33,273 bases of DNA from Acetobacteraceae bacterium (GCA_003506895.1 DNXO01000104.1:35505-68777); one strand, 5' to 3'. Shown: positions 16,375 through 25,378, numbered from the stretch's first letter. Made by a program: numbers and translations. Notes: a model not told the origin generated them from the sequence alone.

Positions 16375-17426
16375 TCCTCCGCGGCCAGCCTGGCGGCCTG
16401 GTCTTCGGCGGTCAGCGCGTCGATGAATTCATCCAGGTCGCCCTGCATCACCCGGTCGATCTTGTACAGCGTCAGGTTGATGCGGTGGTCGGACACCCGC
16501 CCCTGGGGGAAGTTATAGGTGCGGATCCGTTCGCTGCGGTCACCGGTGCCGACCTGCGATTTCCGGTCGGCCGAGCGCGTGGCATGCAACTCGGCACGCT
16601 GCTGCTCATACATGCGGGCGCGGAGGATCTTCATCGCCTTGGCGCGGTTCTTGTGCTGGCTGCGCTCTTCCTGCATCGCGACCACGATTCCGGTGGGGAT
16701 GTGGGTGATCCGCACCGCGCTGTCCGTCTTATTGACGTGCTGCCCGCCGGCGCCGGACGCCCGATAGATGTCGATCCGCAGATCGCCCTCGTTGATTTGG
16801 ACATCGACCTCCTCGGCTTCCGGCAGCACCGCGACCGTGACCGTGGAGGTGTGGATACGCCCCTGGCTTTCCGTCGCCGGCACGCGCTGCACGCGGTGGA
16901 CGCCGGATTCGTATTTCAGGCGGGCGAACACGTTGCGGCCGGTGATTTCGGCGGTCGCTTCCTTGATCGCGCCCAGGCCAGTGTCGCCGTATTCCAGGAT
17001 TTCAAACCGCCAGCCTTTGGCTTCGGCGTATTTCTGATACATCCCGAACAGTTCGGCGGCGAACAGGCCGGCCTCGTCCCCGCCCGCCGCCGGACGGATT
17101 TCCAGAATGGCGGAGCGGGCGTCGGCCTCATCCTTTGGCAGCAGGGCAAGACGAATCTCCTGCTCCAACGCCGGGATCTGCTCCTTCAGGTCATAGAGTT
17201 CCGCCTCCGCCAGATCCTTCATCTCCGGGTCGGCCAGCAGGGCCTCGGCCTCATATTTCGCCTTCTCGGCACTGCGCAGGTCGCCGATGCGGGCGACCAC
17301 CGGCTCGATGTCCGCCAGTTCCCTGGAGGCTTTGACGTAAGCCTCGCCGGAGATGCCTTCGGACAGCATCGCCCGCAGTTCGTCCGCGCGGGCGGCGATA
17401 CGGTCGAGTTTGTATGCGAGGCTCAT
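16371..17426 (-). CDS. prfA: Peptide chain release factor 1
   Basis: A 351-residue class I release factor that reads UAA and UAG. The codon-reading P-A-T tripeptide (183-185) marks it as RF1 and not RF2, and G227-G-Q229 is the peptidyl-tRNA hydrolysis motif, followed by H-V-N-K-T-D-S-A-V-R. Start and stop overlap hisS and prmC by 4 bases each, so hisS-prfA-prmC form one tightly coupled unit. Confidence 0.98.
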   Translation of the reverse strand: MSLAYKLDRIAARADELRAMLSEGISGEAYVKASRELADIEPVVARIGDLRSAEKAKYEAEALLADPEMKDLAEAELYDLKEQIPALEQEIRLALLPKDEADARSAILEIRPAAGGDEAGLFAAELFGMYQKYAEAKGWRFEILEYGDTGLGAIKEATAEITGRNVFARLKYESGVHRVQRVPATESQGRIHTSTVTVAVLPEAEEVDVQINEGDLRIDIYRASGAGGQHVNKTDSAVRITHIPTGIVVAMQEERSQHKNRAKAMKILRARMYEQQRAELHATRSADRKSQVGTGDRSERIRTYNFPQGRVSDHRINLTLYKIDRVMQGDLDEFIDALTAEDQAARLAAEE

Positions 17427-18658
17427 TTCAGGCGCGACGGGATTTGAGAGAACGGGACGGCTTCCTGGGTGCCGGTGGTCAGGTCCTTCACCTGCGCGAC
17501 GCCGTTGGCGATGTCGTCGTCCCCCAGAATGACGGCGGCGCGGGCGCCCGTGCGGTTGGCCCGCTCCATCCGGCGTTTGACGTTGCCGCGATAGGCCATC
17601 TCCGCCCGGATTCCATTGGCGCGGAGCGATTGCAGGACCTCGATCGCCATCGCCTCGGCCGTGTCGCCGATCGGGATGACCGCAACGGGCGTGGGGGCGG
17701 GCGGGGCGGCGTCCATCAGCATCGACAGGCGTTCGATCCCGGCCGCCCAGCCGACGGCGGGGGTCGGCGGGCCGCCCATCTCCGCCACCAAGCCGTCATA
17801 GCGGCCGCCGGCCATGACCGTGCCTTGGGCACCCAGCTTGGAGGTGACGAACTCGAAGGCCGTGTGGCCGTAGTAGTCCAGGCCGCGCACGATGCGGGGG
17901 TTCTCGACGAACGGGACACGGAAACGAACCAAATGCTCGCGCAGCTTGTCGTAGAAGGCGCGTGCGGAGTCGGTCAGATAGGGACCGATCGTGGGCGCGT
18001 CGGCGACGATGCGGCGATCGGCTTCATCCTTGCTGTCCAGGATACGCATCGGGTTGCGGTCGAGCCGGTTCAGGCTGTCCTGCGACAGCGCGGCTTGATG
18101 GTCGGTGAAGTAGGCGACCAGGGCGGTTCGGTACGCGTCCCGGCTGTCCTTGTCACCGAGGGTGTTGAGTTCCAGCACCGTGTCGTCGGCGACCTTCAGG
18201 CCTTTCAGGATGTCCCAGCCGCAGGCGATCACCTCGGCATCGGCCAGCGGTTCGGCCGGGCCGATCAGCTCCGTGCCGATCTGGTGGAACTGGCGGTAGC
18301 GGCCTTTCTGCGGTCGCTCATACCGAAACATTGGGCCCGCATAGAACACCTTCTGCGGCAGTGACTGCGTCAGCCCGTTCGACACCAGCGCTCGGCATAC
18401 CCCGGCAGTGCCTTCGGGACGCAGGGTGACGGAATCGCCGCCCCGGTCGTCAAAGCTGTACATCTCTTTGGTAACGACGTCTGAGGTCTCGCCCAAGGTG
18501 CGGGAGAAGACCCGCGTGTCCTCGAAGATCGGGGTTTGCCATTCGTCGAAGCCATAGGTGGCGGCGACAACGCGCGCGACTTCCGCGACGCGGTGGAAGC
18601 GGCGCTGTTCCTCGCCGATCAGGTCGTGGGTGCCGCGGGCGGGCTGGAGAGCGCTCAA
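17423..18658 (-). CDS. hisS: Histidyl-tRNA synthetase
   Basis: A 411-residue class II aminoacyl-tRNA synthetase charging tRNA-His in the cytoplasm. Seen are the N-terminal P-A-R-G-T-H-D-L, motif 2 (F-R-Y-E-R-P-Q-K-G-R-Y-R-Q-F), the histidine-specific R-G-L-D-Y-Y motif, motif 3 with G-G-R-Y-D-G-L, and a C-terminal anticodon-binding domain (about 325-405). The length is normal. It heads the hisS-prfA-prmC unit; upstream lie about 90 bases and then the MntA-like gene on the same strand. Confidence 0.98.
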   Translation of the reverse strand: MSALQPARGTHDLIGEEQRRFHRVAEVARVVAATYGFDEWQTPIFEDTRVFSRTLGETSDVVTKEMYSFDDRGGDSVTLRPEGTAGVCRALVSNGLTQSLPQKVFYAGPMFRYERPQKGRYRQFHQIGTELIGPAEPLADAEVIACGWDILKGLKVADDTVLELNTLGDKDSRDAYRTALVAYFTDHQAALSQDSLNRLDRNPMRILDSKDEADRRIVADAPTIGPYLTDSARAFYDKLREHLVRFRVPFVENPRIVRGLDYYGHTAFEFVTSKLGAQGTVMAGGRYDGLVAEMGGPPTPAVGWAAGIERLSMLMDAAPPAPTPVAVIPIGDTAEAMAIEVLQSLRANGIRAEMAYRGNVKRRMERANRTGARAAVILGDDDIANGVAQVKDLTTGTQEAVPFSQIPSRLK

Positions 18659-18749
18659 AGTCGGGTCCTTGGTGGGTTTGCCCGCCTTATATAGGCGAAG
18701 CGGGGTGGCAAGCTACTCACACCGGGCGCGGATAGCCATGCAGGCTTGG

Positions 18750-19058
18750 TCAGAACGCCAATGCGACCATGTCAGGCTCGATGATTGCCCGAAACGCCGG
18801 ATCGACCGATCGCAGATCGATGACGTCCACTTTGTAGGGTAGATCGGACTCCGACAGCGCCTCGGCCAAATCGCTCAGGAGGTCCGAGGTGAGCGGCCCT
18901 TCGCCCTCAAGGGCCAGGTCGATGTCGGAATATCGACGAGCCGATGCGGTCGCTCGGGACCCGAACACCCAGGCGTGGGTACTTTGCGGCAAACGGTCGC
19001 GAAGGATGTTGCGAACGATCGTCAACTCCCCGGGGGAAAGATCGATCGCCTTGGTCAT
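18750..19058 (-). CDS. MNT-type nucleotidyltransferase (MntA-like antitoxin candidate)
   Basis: A 102-residue minimal nucleotidyltransferase. The motif G33-S34-x10-D45-x-D47 exactly matches the GSx10DxD active site of the MNT family, in which MntA adds AMP to its HEPN partner and so neutralises it. The frame is open to 19196, but ATG 19058 overlaps the HEPN stop by 4 bases (ATGA) and starts right before the conserved domain, so it is preferred. Together with the upstream HEPN gene it forms a two-gene cassette placed between ispG and hisS. HI0073/HI0074-type pairs of uncertain function share this architecture, so toxin-antitoxin action is an inference. Confidence 0.85.
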   Translation of the reverse strand: MTKAIDLSPGELTIVRNILRDRLPQSTHAWVFGSRATASARRYSDIDLALEGEGPLTSDLLSDLAEALSESDLPYKVDVIDLRSVDPAFRAIIEPDMVALAF

Positions 19059-19459
19059 GCGAGGCGCCTTCGCAGTTCGTCTATCAGATATTCGGCCTCC
19101 GCCAGGAAGGCTGGGATCGATTCGGCTACCTCCTTGGCGATCGACGCTTGATAGGCGTGGCTGGTTTTTGCCCGCGAGTCTCGGTAGCGGTGCCACCTTG
19201 GCCAGTCGCCCAGCAGCAAGCCCTGCTGGTTAGCGGTGCGGATCAGGTCCTGGAACGGCATCCGGTCTACCTCGTCCGGTGACGCCGCGCCTTGCCGGAT
19301 GAAGCGCCGCAACATCCGGTGGCATTGTTCGTACGTAAATTCAAATCGCTGGATCAGCCCATCACGCAACTGGTCGTCGGCCGGTTCGCTCAGGTGTCGC
19401 GCCAAACCCTCCCGCAATCGAGCTGTTGCATTGACCAGCGGGGCGATGTCCAGGGGCAC
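19055..19459 (-). CDS. HEPN-domain protein (HepT-like / nucleotidyltransferase substrate-binding)
   Basis: A 134-residue all-helical HEPN protein of the HI0074 / nucleotidyltransferase substrate-binding type. The motif R96-x4-H101-x-Y103 matches the RX4HXY signature of HepT RNases, where the tyrosine is the residue AMPylated by MntA. Thus both catalytic and control residues are present. The start is GTG 19459, 10 bases after the ispG stop, and the 3' end overlaps the MNT gene by 4 bases. The toxin-first order matches known hepT-mntA operons. Expected cellular role: ribonuclease held in check by AMPylation (known for the family; not shown here). Confidence 0.82.
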   Translation of the reverse strand: MPLDIAPLVNATARLREGLARHLSEPADDQLRDGLIQRFEFTYEQCHRMLRRFIRQGAASPDEVDRMPFQDLIRTANQQGLLLGDWPRWHRYRDSRAKTSHAYQASIAKEVAESIPAFLAEAEYLIDELRRRLA

Positions 19460-19469
19460 GATCCAGAAC

Positions 19470-20597
19470 CTACTCCGCCGCGAGCTTCTCCAGGTCCGCC
19501 GCGGCCTTCAGTTCCGCCGCCTTTTTCTCCACCAGTTCGACGATGTGGTCCACCATTGAGGCCCCGTCGATCGTGTGATCCTGCTTGCCTGCGCTGTACA
19601 CCATGTGCCGGCCGTTGCCACCGCCGGTCACGCCGATGTCGGTCATCAGCGCCTCGCCCGGTCCATTCACCACGCAGCCGATGATCGACAGCGTCAGTGG
19701 TGTCTCGATATGCCCAAGGCGGTCTTCCAGCGTCCGAACCGTCTCGATCACATTGTACCCTTGCCGGGCGCAGGACGGGCAAGAGATCACCTTGACCCCG
19801 CGATGGCGGATACCCAGCGTCTTCAGCATGTCCCAACCGACGCGGACTTCTTCTTCCGGCTCATCGGACAGAGACACGCGCAGTGTGTCGCCGATCCCGG
19901 CCCACAGCAGCGACCCTAGCCCGATGGAGGACTTTACCGTCCCCATGCGGCGGCCGCCGGCCTCGGTGATGCCGATATGCAGCGGGTGATCGCAGACCTC
20001 GGCCAATTGCTGATAGGCCGCGACCGCGAGGAACACATCGGATGCTTTCACGCTGATCTTGAAGTCATGAAAGTCGTGCTGTTGCAGGATGTTGGCGTGG
20101 TAAAGCGCGCTCTCGACCAGGGCTTCCGGGTTGGGTTCGCCGTATTTCTCCAGCAGATGCTTCTCCAGCGACCCGGCGTTGACGCCGATGCGCATGGAGC
20201 AGCCATGGTCACGGGCGGCCTTGATGACCTCTTTCACCCGTTCGTCGCTGCCGATATTGCCCGGGTTGATGCGCAGGCAGGCCGCCCCGCTCTCCGCCGC
20301 TTCCAGCGCGCGCTTATAATGAAAGTGGATATCGGCGACGATCGGGACATCGATCTGACGGACAATGTCCTTCAACGCGAAGGCGCTTTCCTGATCGGGG
20401 CAGGAGACGCGAACGATATCGACGCCTGCCGCCTCGGCCCGCTTGATCTGTGCGACGGTCGCCGCGACGTCGTGCGTCAGGGTGTTCGTCATCGTTTGTA
20501 CGGTGATCGGCGCGCCATCGCCAACCGGCACTTTGCCGACATAAACCCGGCGGGACTTACGCCGGATGATTTCCTGGTAAGGGCGATAGCTGCTCAT
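19470..20597 (-). CDS. ispG: 4-hydroxy-3-methylbut-2-en-1-yl diphosphate synthase
   Basis: A 375-residue IspG (GcpE), the [4Fe-4S] enzyme of the non-mevalonate isoprenoid pathway that makes HMBPP from cyclic MEcPP. The cluster cysteines are visible as C273-P-S-C276 and C308, followed by N-G-P-G-E315 with the conserved glutamate. The N-terminal TIM barrel has V-R-V-S-C-P and the R-I-N-P-G-N-I-G motif. The length fits the two-domain bacterial form. It lies between the RodZ-like gene and the HepT/MntA pair on the same strand. Confidence 0.98.
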   Translation of the reverse strand: MSSYRPYQEIIRRKSRRVYVGKVPVGDGAPITVQTMTNTLTHDVAATVAQIKRAEAAGVDIVRVSCPDQESAFALKDIVRQIDVPIVADIHFHYKRALEAAESGAACLRINPGNIGSDERVKEVIKAARDHGCSMRIGVNAGSLEKHLLEKYGEPNPEALVESALYHANILQQHDFHDFKISVKASDVFLAVAAYQQLAEVCDHPLHIGITEAGGRRMGTVKSSIGLGSLLWAGIGDTLRVSLSDEPEEEVRVGWDMLKTLGIRHRGVKVISCPSCARQGYNVIETVRTLEDRLGHIETPLTLSIIGCVVNGPGEALMTDIGVTGGGNGRHMVYSAGKQDHTIDGASMVDHIVELVEKKAAELKAAADLEKLAAE

Positions 20598-20689
20598 GCG
20601 AGTCTCCTACATCACGGCGTACGCGTATGCGCGACTGTGTCCACGTCACGCGATCAAGCCGGTATTATGGGGTGCCTGGCCGCGATCCG

Positions 20690-21691
20690 CTACTGCCGAG
20701 GACGTGTTTGGGTAATCGGCGTTGCCGCGGCGACGGCCAGTTTGCCGTCCTTGATCTGCTCCGGGTCGAGCGGCAGGTCGCGTCGGACGGCGCCATTTCC
20801 GCCCAGGTTGGCGGTCGTCCCGCCATCGACCACGATCTCGGTGCCTCCGGCGTTGCCGGTGGTCAGCAAAAGGTCACTCCGCGGCGGCACGGGCCATGTT
20901 TCCCCCGCCTTGAGGACCCGGTTCAGCAGGACGGCCCCGGCGTGATCCTTGACCAGCAGCCATGCGTCCGCCGCTGCCCTTAATACGATGCGGCTGGTAT
21001 CCGGCAGGGGGGCGGCGAGCAACGGTGACAGGGCGCCATCTTGCGGATCATTGGAAGGCCGAGGAGGAAGCTGCGCGGCGGCAGCCGATGTCGGCGAAAT
21101 CGCCATCACCGGAGGGGCGGGATAGGCAGATGTATCCGGGGTTGCCGGGTCGCTTAGGACGATCCGTGGTGCGGCGGCTGGGCTGACCTCGGCGGAGGTG
21201 GGTGCGGGGGCGGGCAGGGCTTGTTCCGCCAGCGGCGCCAATCGTTCCGGGACCGCGGTTACGGTTTCGGCGGGTAGCCGCCCCTCGCCTGACAGACGAT
21301 ACCAGCCGGCATAGGCGCCGACCAACAGGACCAGCCCGAGCAGCACGACCGCACCGGCGGGCAGGCCACGCTCCGGCATCGGAACGGGAAAGTCGAGTTG
21401 AGGTTTATGGCTGAATTCGGCCGCTTCCGTCCGGAACCGCCGAACCATTTCCTCGGAGTCCAGACCCAGCGCCCCGGCATATGTACGAACGAATGCAAGG
21501 GCATAGGCGTTGCCGGGCAGCGACGAGATATCGCCGTCCTCCAGTGCCTCCAGATGCGGAAGCCGGATACGCAGATGGGAGGCAATATCATCCAGGGACA
21601 GGCCCAGACGCTGCCGGGCCGCCTTCAGATCGGCGCCTGCCCGTGCAGCCGCACGCGGCTCCATCACCAATGGCGCGACGGTTGACATCAT
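20690..21691 (-). CDS. RodZ-like protein (HTH, single TM, DUF4115)
   Basis: A 333-residue bitopic membrane protein. Residues 20-88 are a cytoplasmic Xre-like helix-turn-helix (D-L-K-A-A-R-Q-R-L-G-L-S-L-D-D-I-A), about 110-130 is the single transmembrane helix, then a long Pro/Ala-rich periplasmic linker, and about 240-320 a DUF4115 beta-domain (W-L-L-V-K-D, V-L-K-A-G-E-T-W). This is the architecture of RodZ, which links MreB to the cell-shape machinery. The linker is degenerate and the protein could be a paralogue, so no symbol is given. ATG 21691 begins next to the HTH. The frame runs to 21793, but the extra part has no character. It is 92 bases upstream of ispG, a familiar neighbour pair in this group. 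Confidence 0.87.
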   Translation of the reverse strand: MMSTVAPLVMEPRAAARAGADLKAARQRLGLSLDDIASHLRIRLPHLEALEDGDISSLPGNAYALAFVRTYAGALGLDSEEMVRRFRTEAAEFSHKPQLDFPVPMPERGLPAGAVVLLGLVLLVGAYAGWYRLSGEGRLPAETVTAVPERLAPLAEQALPAPAPTSAEVSPAAAPRIVLSDPATPDTSAYPAPPVMAISPTSAAAAQLPPRPSNDPQDGALSPLLAAPLPDTSRIVLRAAADAWLLVKDHAGAVLLNRVLKAGETWPVPPRSDLLLTTGNAGGTEIVVDGGTTANLGGNGAVRRDLPLDPEQIKDGKLAVAAATPITQTRPRQ

Positions 21692-21948
21692 GTCCCGACT
21701 TTCAACCAGCCTAAACCTGCGTTCCTGCAGCACTGGCAGCCCCGTTCCTGACCTGATTCGCATGGAAGCAGTTTTCCCAGCCCCCGCTTTCAACAGGTCC
21801 GGACACCCGGCTTCTAGACCACACGATAAGTTTTTCCAACGCCTTAAATTGGATGATTTTCCAACTCAGCGCGAGTCGGGACGCGGAACGGTAGCAAAAT
21901 TAATTCGCTGGATGACAACTTTGCAACGCGGCGTACCCCGCTGGGCGG

Positions 21949-24171
21949 TTAGGTAAGGAGTCCTTGTTCACGCGCCCAGGTTGCGACCGACTCCCGTAGC
22001 CCGCCGCCGCCGCCGCGCCGGATCGCCGCCAATACCGATCGGAATGCGCCCAAATCGACCTGCGAAAGCATCGCCTTGATGGGAAGAATACCACTTGCCG
22101 GCATCGACAGGGTTGTAATCCCCAACGCCGCGAGTACGAGTGCCTCCAGCGGCCTGGACGCGGCCTCTCCGCACAGCGACACCGGGACATCAGCGATTTT
22201 CGCCGCAACCATAAGCTGTTCCAGAATATCGAGAACCGGCGGCGACAGAAAATCGTAGCGGTCATACAGTGAAGGCGTCCCGCGGTCGGCGGCGAAAAGA
22301 AACTGCAATAAGTCGTTAGAGCCAACCGAGATGAAATCCGCCTCTTTCAGCAGTTCCGGCAGTTGCCACATCAGGGCGGGAATTTCCAGCATCGTGCCGA
22401 TACGCAGCCTGCCGGGCGCCGGGCGGACGCGATTGGCCTCGGCCATCATAAGCCCCCTGGCGGCTCGGAACTCCGCGACCGTGGCCACCATGGGGAACAT
22501 GACCGACAGATCTCGTCCTCCAGCCGCCAGCAGCAAGGCCCGCAACTGACGCCGCAACAGGGCAGGGCGGTCGAGGCCAACCCGAAGCGAGCGCCAACCC
22601 ATCGCCGGGTTCTCTTCCTCACTGATCGTGCCGGGCAGAAGCTTGTCGGCACCCAGGTCCAGCGTCCGAAACAGCACGGGTTTGTCCCCGGCTTCATCCA
22701 GGACACGGGCATAGATCGCTGCCTGTTCCGCGACATCGGCAACCGAACCGCGCGCAAGCATCGCGATCTCGGTCCGAAACAGACCGATGCCGTCGGCGCC
22801 GGTTCGGGCCAGTTGCGGCAATTCGATGCTCAGGCCGACATTGAGCATCAGTTTTAGCGTGACCCCGTCCGCGGTCGCGGCCGGCCGTCCCCGCCATGTG
22901 GCCAACTCCGCATACTTGGCGTTGCGCGCTTCCTGTGCCCGGAGATACGCGCGCTGAACCTCGGCTTCCGGGCGGAGAATCAGTTGGCCTTCATCCGCAT
23001 CGACCACGGCGTCATCGCCTTGTTCGGCGCTGTCCAGCATGCCGCGCAGGCTGCCAAGGGCCGGGATTCCCAGGGCGCGGGCCAGAATGGCGGCGTGACC
23101 GGATGGGCTGGCTTCCTCGACCGCGACGCCGGCGATGCCCCTGGCGTGCCAATCCAGCAATTCGGCGGGGCCGAGGCGCCTGGCAAGCAGGATCGCGCCT
23201 TCCGGGACCGGCATCCGCGGTGCTTCGCCCGTCAGCGCGGTCAACAGGCGGTTGGCCAGGTCCTCCATGTCGGCGAGGCGTTCGCGCAGGTAGGCGTCGC
23301 TGATGCGCCGCATCCGGTCATGCAGTTCGCTGGCGACGCGCTGAACGGCGGCTTCGGCCGTCAGGCCGCCACGGATCACGTCGCCGACCCGACGCAGCCA
23401 ACCGGCATCGGACGCCACCAGCCGATACGCCTCCAGCACTTCGCGAGAGGCGTTCACATCCGCTGTTCGTCCGTTGTTGGGCACATCGGCGAACAGATCG
23501 TCCAGGCCGCGTTGCATGCGATCCACCGCCTGCTCCAACCGGACCTGTTCGGCTTCTGGATCGTCCGCCAGCAGCCGGATAACCGGGCGAGCGGAACGCA
23601 GCAGCACGATCGGGCCGACCGCGATGCCACCCATCAAGGGCGTTCCGGCAAACAGCCGCGGCACGGTCGCGGCCAGTCCCTCGGGCGAACCGTCGGTGGC
23701 ACCGCTGCCCGACAGCATCTCGGCGAGCAGCATGGCGACGGTTTCGAGATCATCCACCTCGGGGTCGGTGAAATTGCGCGGTGTGCGGTTTTGGACCACG
23801 AGCACGCCAAGCGTGCGGCCGCCCCGGCGAACCGGGACCGACAGCATGGAAGCGAAGGGCTCTTCGCCGGTCTCCGGCCGGTAGGCGAAGGCGGGATGGT
23901 TCTGCGCATCCGGCAGGTTCATCACGGCGCCGGTCGCCGCACACAGTCCGACGATGCCCTCGCCAACCCGCAGGCGCGTCCTGCCGATCGCGTCCTGCTT
24001 CAACCCCTCGGTCGCCGCGAGTTCCAGGATATCGCCCGGCCGTTGCACATAAACCGAACAGACTTCGGAGACGAGTTCCGACGCGACAAGCTGAACCAAC
24101 GCGGAAAGCGGCGCGGAGCCATGCGCTCGGAGGTTCCGTAACCGGGATAACAGGCGGCGCGGCCCGGTCAT
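21949..24171 (-). CDS. ptsP: Phosphoenolpyruvate-protein phosphotransferase PtsP (EI-Ntr)
   Basis: A 740-residue nitrogen-PTS enzyme I, which passes phosphate from PEP to NPr. Domain order: a GAF sensor domain (about 15-155), EI N-terminal region (175-300), the phospho-histidine domain with active H359 in S-G-H-A-A-I-L-A-R, and the PEP-binding TIM barrel (about 420-715) with G-L-F-R-T-E, N-P-A-M-G-W-R-S and the C-terminal catalytic cysteine in S-L-C-G-E. The GAF domain distinguishes PtsP from ordinary PtsI. The start codon ATG 24171 has no ribosome binding site of its own, but overlaps by ATGA the stop of a 10-codon leader peptide that has a strong one, so translation is probably coupled. Confidence 0.96.
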   Translation of the reverse strand: MTGPRRLLSRLRNLRAHGSAPLSALVQLVASELVSEVCSVYVQRPGDILELAATEGLKQDAIGRTRLRVGEGIVGLCAATGAVMNLPDAQNHPAFAYRPETGEEPFASMLSVPVRRGGRTLGVLVVQNRTPRNFTDPEVDDLETVAMLLAEMLSGSGATDGSPEGLAATVPRLFAGTPLMGGIAVGPIVLLRSARPVIRLLADDPEAEQVRLEQAVDRMQRGLDDLFADVPNNGRTADVNASREVLEAYRLVASDAGWLRRVGDVIRGGLTAEAAVQRVASELHDRMRRISDAYLRERLADMEDLANRLLTALTGEAPRMPVPEGAILLARRLGPAELLDWHARGIAGVAVEEASPSGHAAILARALGIPALGSLRGMLDSAEQGDDAVVDADEGQLILRPEAEVQRAYLRAQEARNAKYAELATWRGRPAATADGVTLKLMLNVGLSIELPQLARTGADGIGLFRTEIAMLARGSVADVAEQAAIYARVLDEAGDKPVLFRTLDLGADKLLPGTISEEENPAMGWRSLRVGLDRPALLRRQLRALLLAAGGRDLSVMFPMVATVAEFRAARGLMMAEANRVRPAPGRLRIGTMLEIPALMWQLPELLKEADFISVGSNDLLQFLFAADRGTPSLYDRYDFLSPPVLDILEQLMVAAKIADVPVSLCGEAASRPLEALVLAALGITTLSMPASGILPIKAMLSQVDLGAFRSVLAAIRRGGGGGLRESVATWAREQGLLT

Positions 24172-24200
24172 GCGCCCGGGGCGATAGTGGTGGTGGTCAT
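24168..24200 (-). CDS. 10-codon leader peptide upstream of ptsP
   Basis: On the minus strand AAGGAGG stands 12 bases before an ATG at 24200 that opens a frame of ten codons (M-T-T-T-T-I-A-P-G-A) ending in TGA at 24168-24170. That stop overlaps the ptsP ATG. The peptide has four consecutive Thr codons and an Ile codon, and its coding sequence forms the loop and one arm of a 9-bp inverted repeat. The arrangement suggests translational coupling and perhaps an amino-acid-responsive leader; the latter is inference. It could also simply be a small fortuitous frame. Confidence 0.5.
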   Translation of the reverse strand: MTTTTIAPGA

Positions 24201-24213
24201 TTCGCTATCGCCC
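24179..24213 (-). promoter_or_regulatory. Inverted repeat in the ptsP leader
   Basis: GGGCGATAG (24179-24187) and CTATCGCCC (24205-24213) form a perfect 9-bp stem with a 17-base loop. In the ptsP mRNA one arm adjoins the leader-peptide ribosome binding site and the other includes its Ile and Ala codons, so folding would hide the start ATG 24200 in the loop. On the plus strand the stem is followed by TCCTTTTTG, like an intrinsic terminator, but no plus-strand gene precedes it. Confidence 0.5.
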
Positions 24214-24340
24214 TCCTTTTTGCCGAAACCGGCCCTTACGGGGGCGGCATGGCTGAAAGATGGCAAGCGGGGCGCCGCGATCAAGGAAACGTAATGCCGT
24301 TAGCGGGTCCGTCGTGGCGAGAAAATCCGCCTGTTGCCCG

Positions 24341-25378
24341 TTAGTGACGTTCCGCCCTTGCGGCGAGTGCCGCCACCGCCTGCCCGATCAGTTCCTGGAT
24401 GATCTCAGCCACCGGCTGAATGCTGGTCACCATGCCGACCGACTGGCCGGCCATGACCGACCCGGTTTCGATATCGCCTTCGATCACCGCACGCCGCAGC
24501 GCCCCGGCCCAGAAGCGTTCGACCAGAAGCTGCGCTTCTTCCTTGGTCACCTCGCCGGCCAGGAACTTGTCCCGGGTTTCGGCCTGGTGCGCCATGAACT
24601 TCTTGGTACCGTCGTTGACCAGCCCGCGCACCGGGATCACGGGCAGGCGGGGATCGAGCTCCACCGACGGCATCGCATCGCGCGCATTGGCGTGGACGAA
24701 GAATTTCTTGAACTTCTCATGCGCGATCGACTCGGCCGATGCGGCGAAACGAGTGCCGAGCTGCGCGCCGGACGCTCCCATTTCCAGATAGGACAGGATG
24801 GCCTCGCCACGCCCCAGGCCGCCGGCGACAAACACCGGAACCTCGCGGAGATGCGGCAGGATTTCCTGCGCCAGCACGGTCAGCGACACCGGGCCGATAT
24901 GCCCGCCGGCCTCCGACCCCTCGATGACGATCGCATCCGCACCCGAACGGACCAGCCGCTTTGCCAATGACAACGCGGGCGCGAAGGCGATCAGCTTGGC
25001 GCCACCGTCCTTCACCGCCTTCACCGCCGGACCGGGCGGAATGCCGCCGGCCAGGACGATATGGCTGACCTTGGCCTCCAGGCACACGCGGACCAGATCG
25101 GTCAGTTCCGGGTGCATGGTGATCAGGTTCACGCCGAACGGCTTGTCGGTCAGCGCCTGTGTGCCCGCGATCTGTTCGGCCAACTGCGCCGGGCTCATGG
25201 CCCCGCACGCGATCACGCCGAACCCGCCGGCGTTAGAGATCGCCGATACCAGGTGCTTCTCCGACACCCAGCTCATGGCCCCGCCGAGGATGGCGTACTG
25301 GCAGCCGAGGAATGCGGTGCCGCGCGACCACAACCGGTCAAGCTGGGCGCGGGCGGCGGTCAAGGATTCAGGCTGCAT
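24341..25378 (-). CDS. Nitronate monooxygenase / 2-nitropropane dioxygenase-like flavoprotein
   Basis: A 345-residue FMN-binding TIM-barrel protein of the NMO family (which also contains the FabK enoyl-ACP reductases). Seen are A-I-L-G-G-A-M-S-W near the start, the N-A-G-G-F-G-V-I strand, the I-E-G-S-E-A-G-G-H-I-G phosphate-binding segment and G-A-Q-L-G-T-R-F. The frame starts at 25387 (M-A-S-M) or 25378; both overlap the end of lysC, and I use 25378. The natural substrate is uncertain: nitronates, nitroalkanes or an enoyl thioester are possible. It is probably co-transcribed with lysC because the genes overlap by about 11 bases. Confidence 0.85.
   Translation of the reverse strand: MQPESLTAARAQLDRLWSRGTAFLGCQYAILGGAMSWVSEKHLVSAISNAGGFGVIACGAMSPAQLAEQIAGTQALTDKPFGVNLITMHPELTDLVRVCLEAKVSHIVLAGGIPPGPAVKAVKDGGAKLIAFAPALSLAKRLVRSGADAIVIEGSEAGGHIGPVSLTVLAQEILPHLREVPVFVAGGLGRGEAILSYLEMGASGAQLGTRFAASAESIAHEKFKKFFVHANARDAMPSVELDPRLPVIPVRGLVNDGTKKFMAHQAETRDKFLAGEVTKEEAQLLVERFWAGALRRAVIEGDIETGSVMAGQSVGMVTSIQPVAEIIQELIGQAVAALAARAERH

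Noticed and set aside
21800..21890. TCCAA / TTGGA / TCCAA alternating inverted repeats upstream of the RodZ-like gene
   Set aside because: Arms of only 5 bases in AT-rich DNA; could be chance, and no regulator site is recognised.
22984..24141. 385-codon plus-strand frame over ptsP
   Set aside because: Antisense shadow of a clear ptsP gene; composition typical of complementary-strand frames in high-GC DNA.
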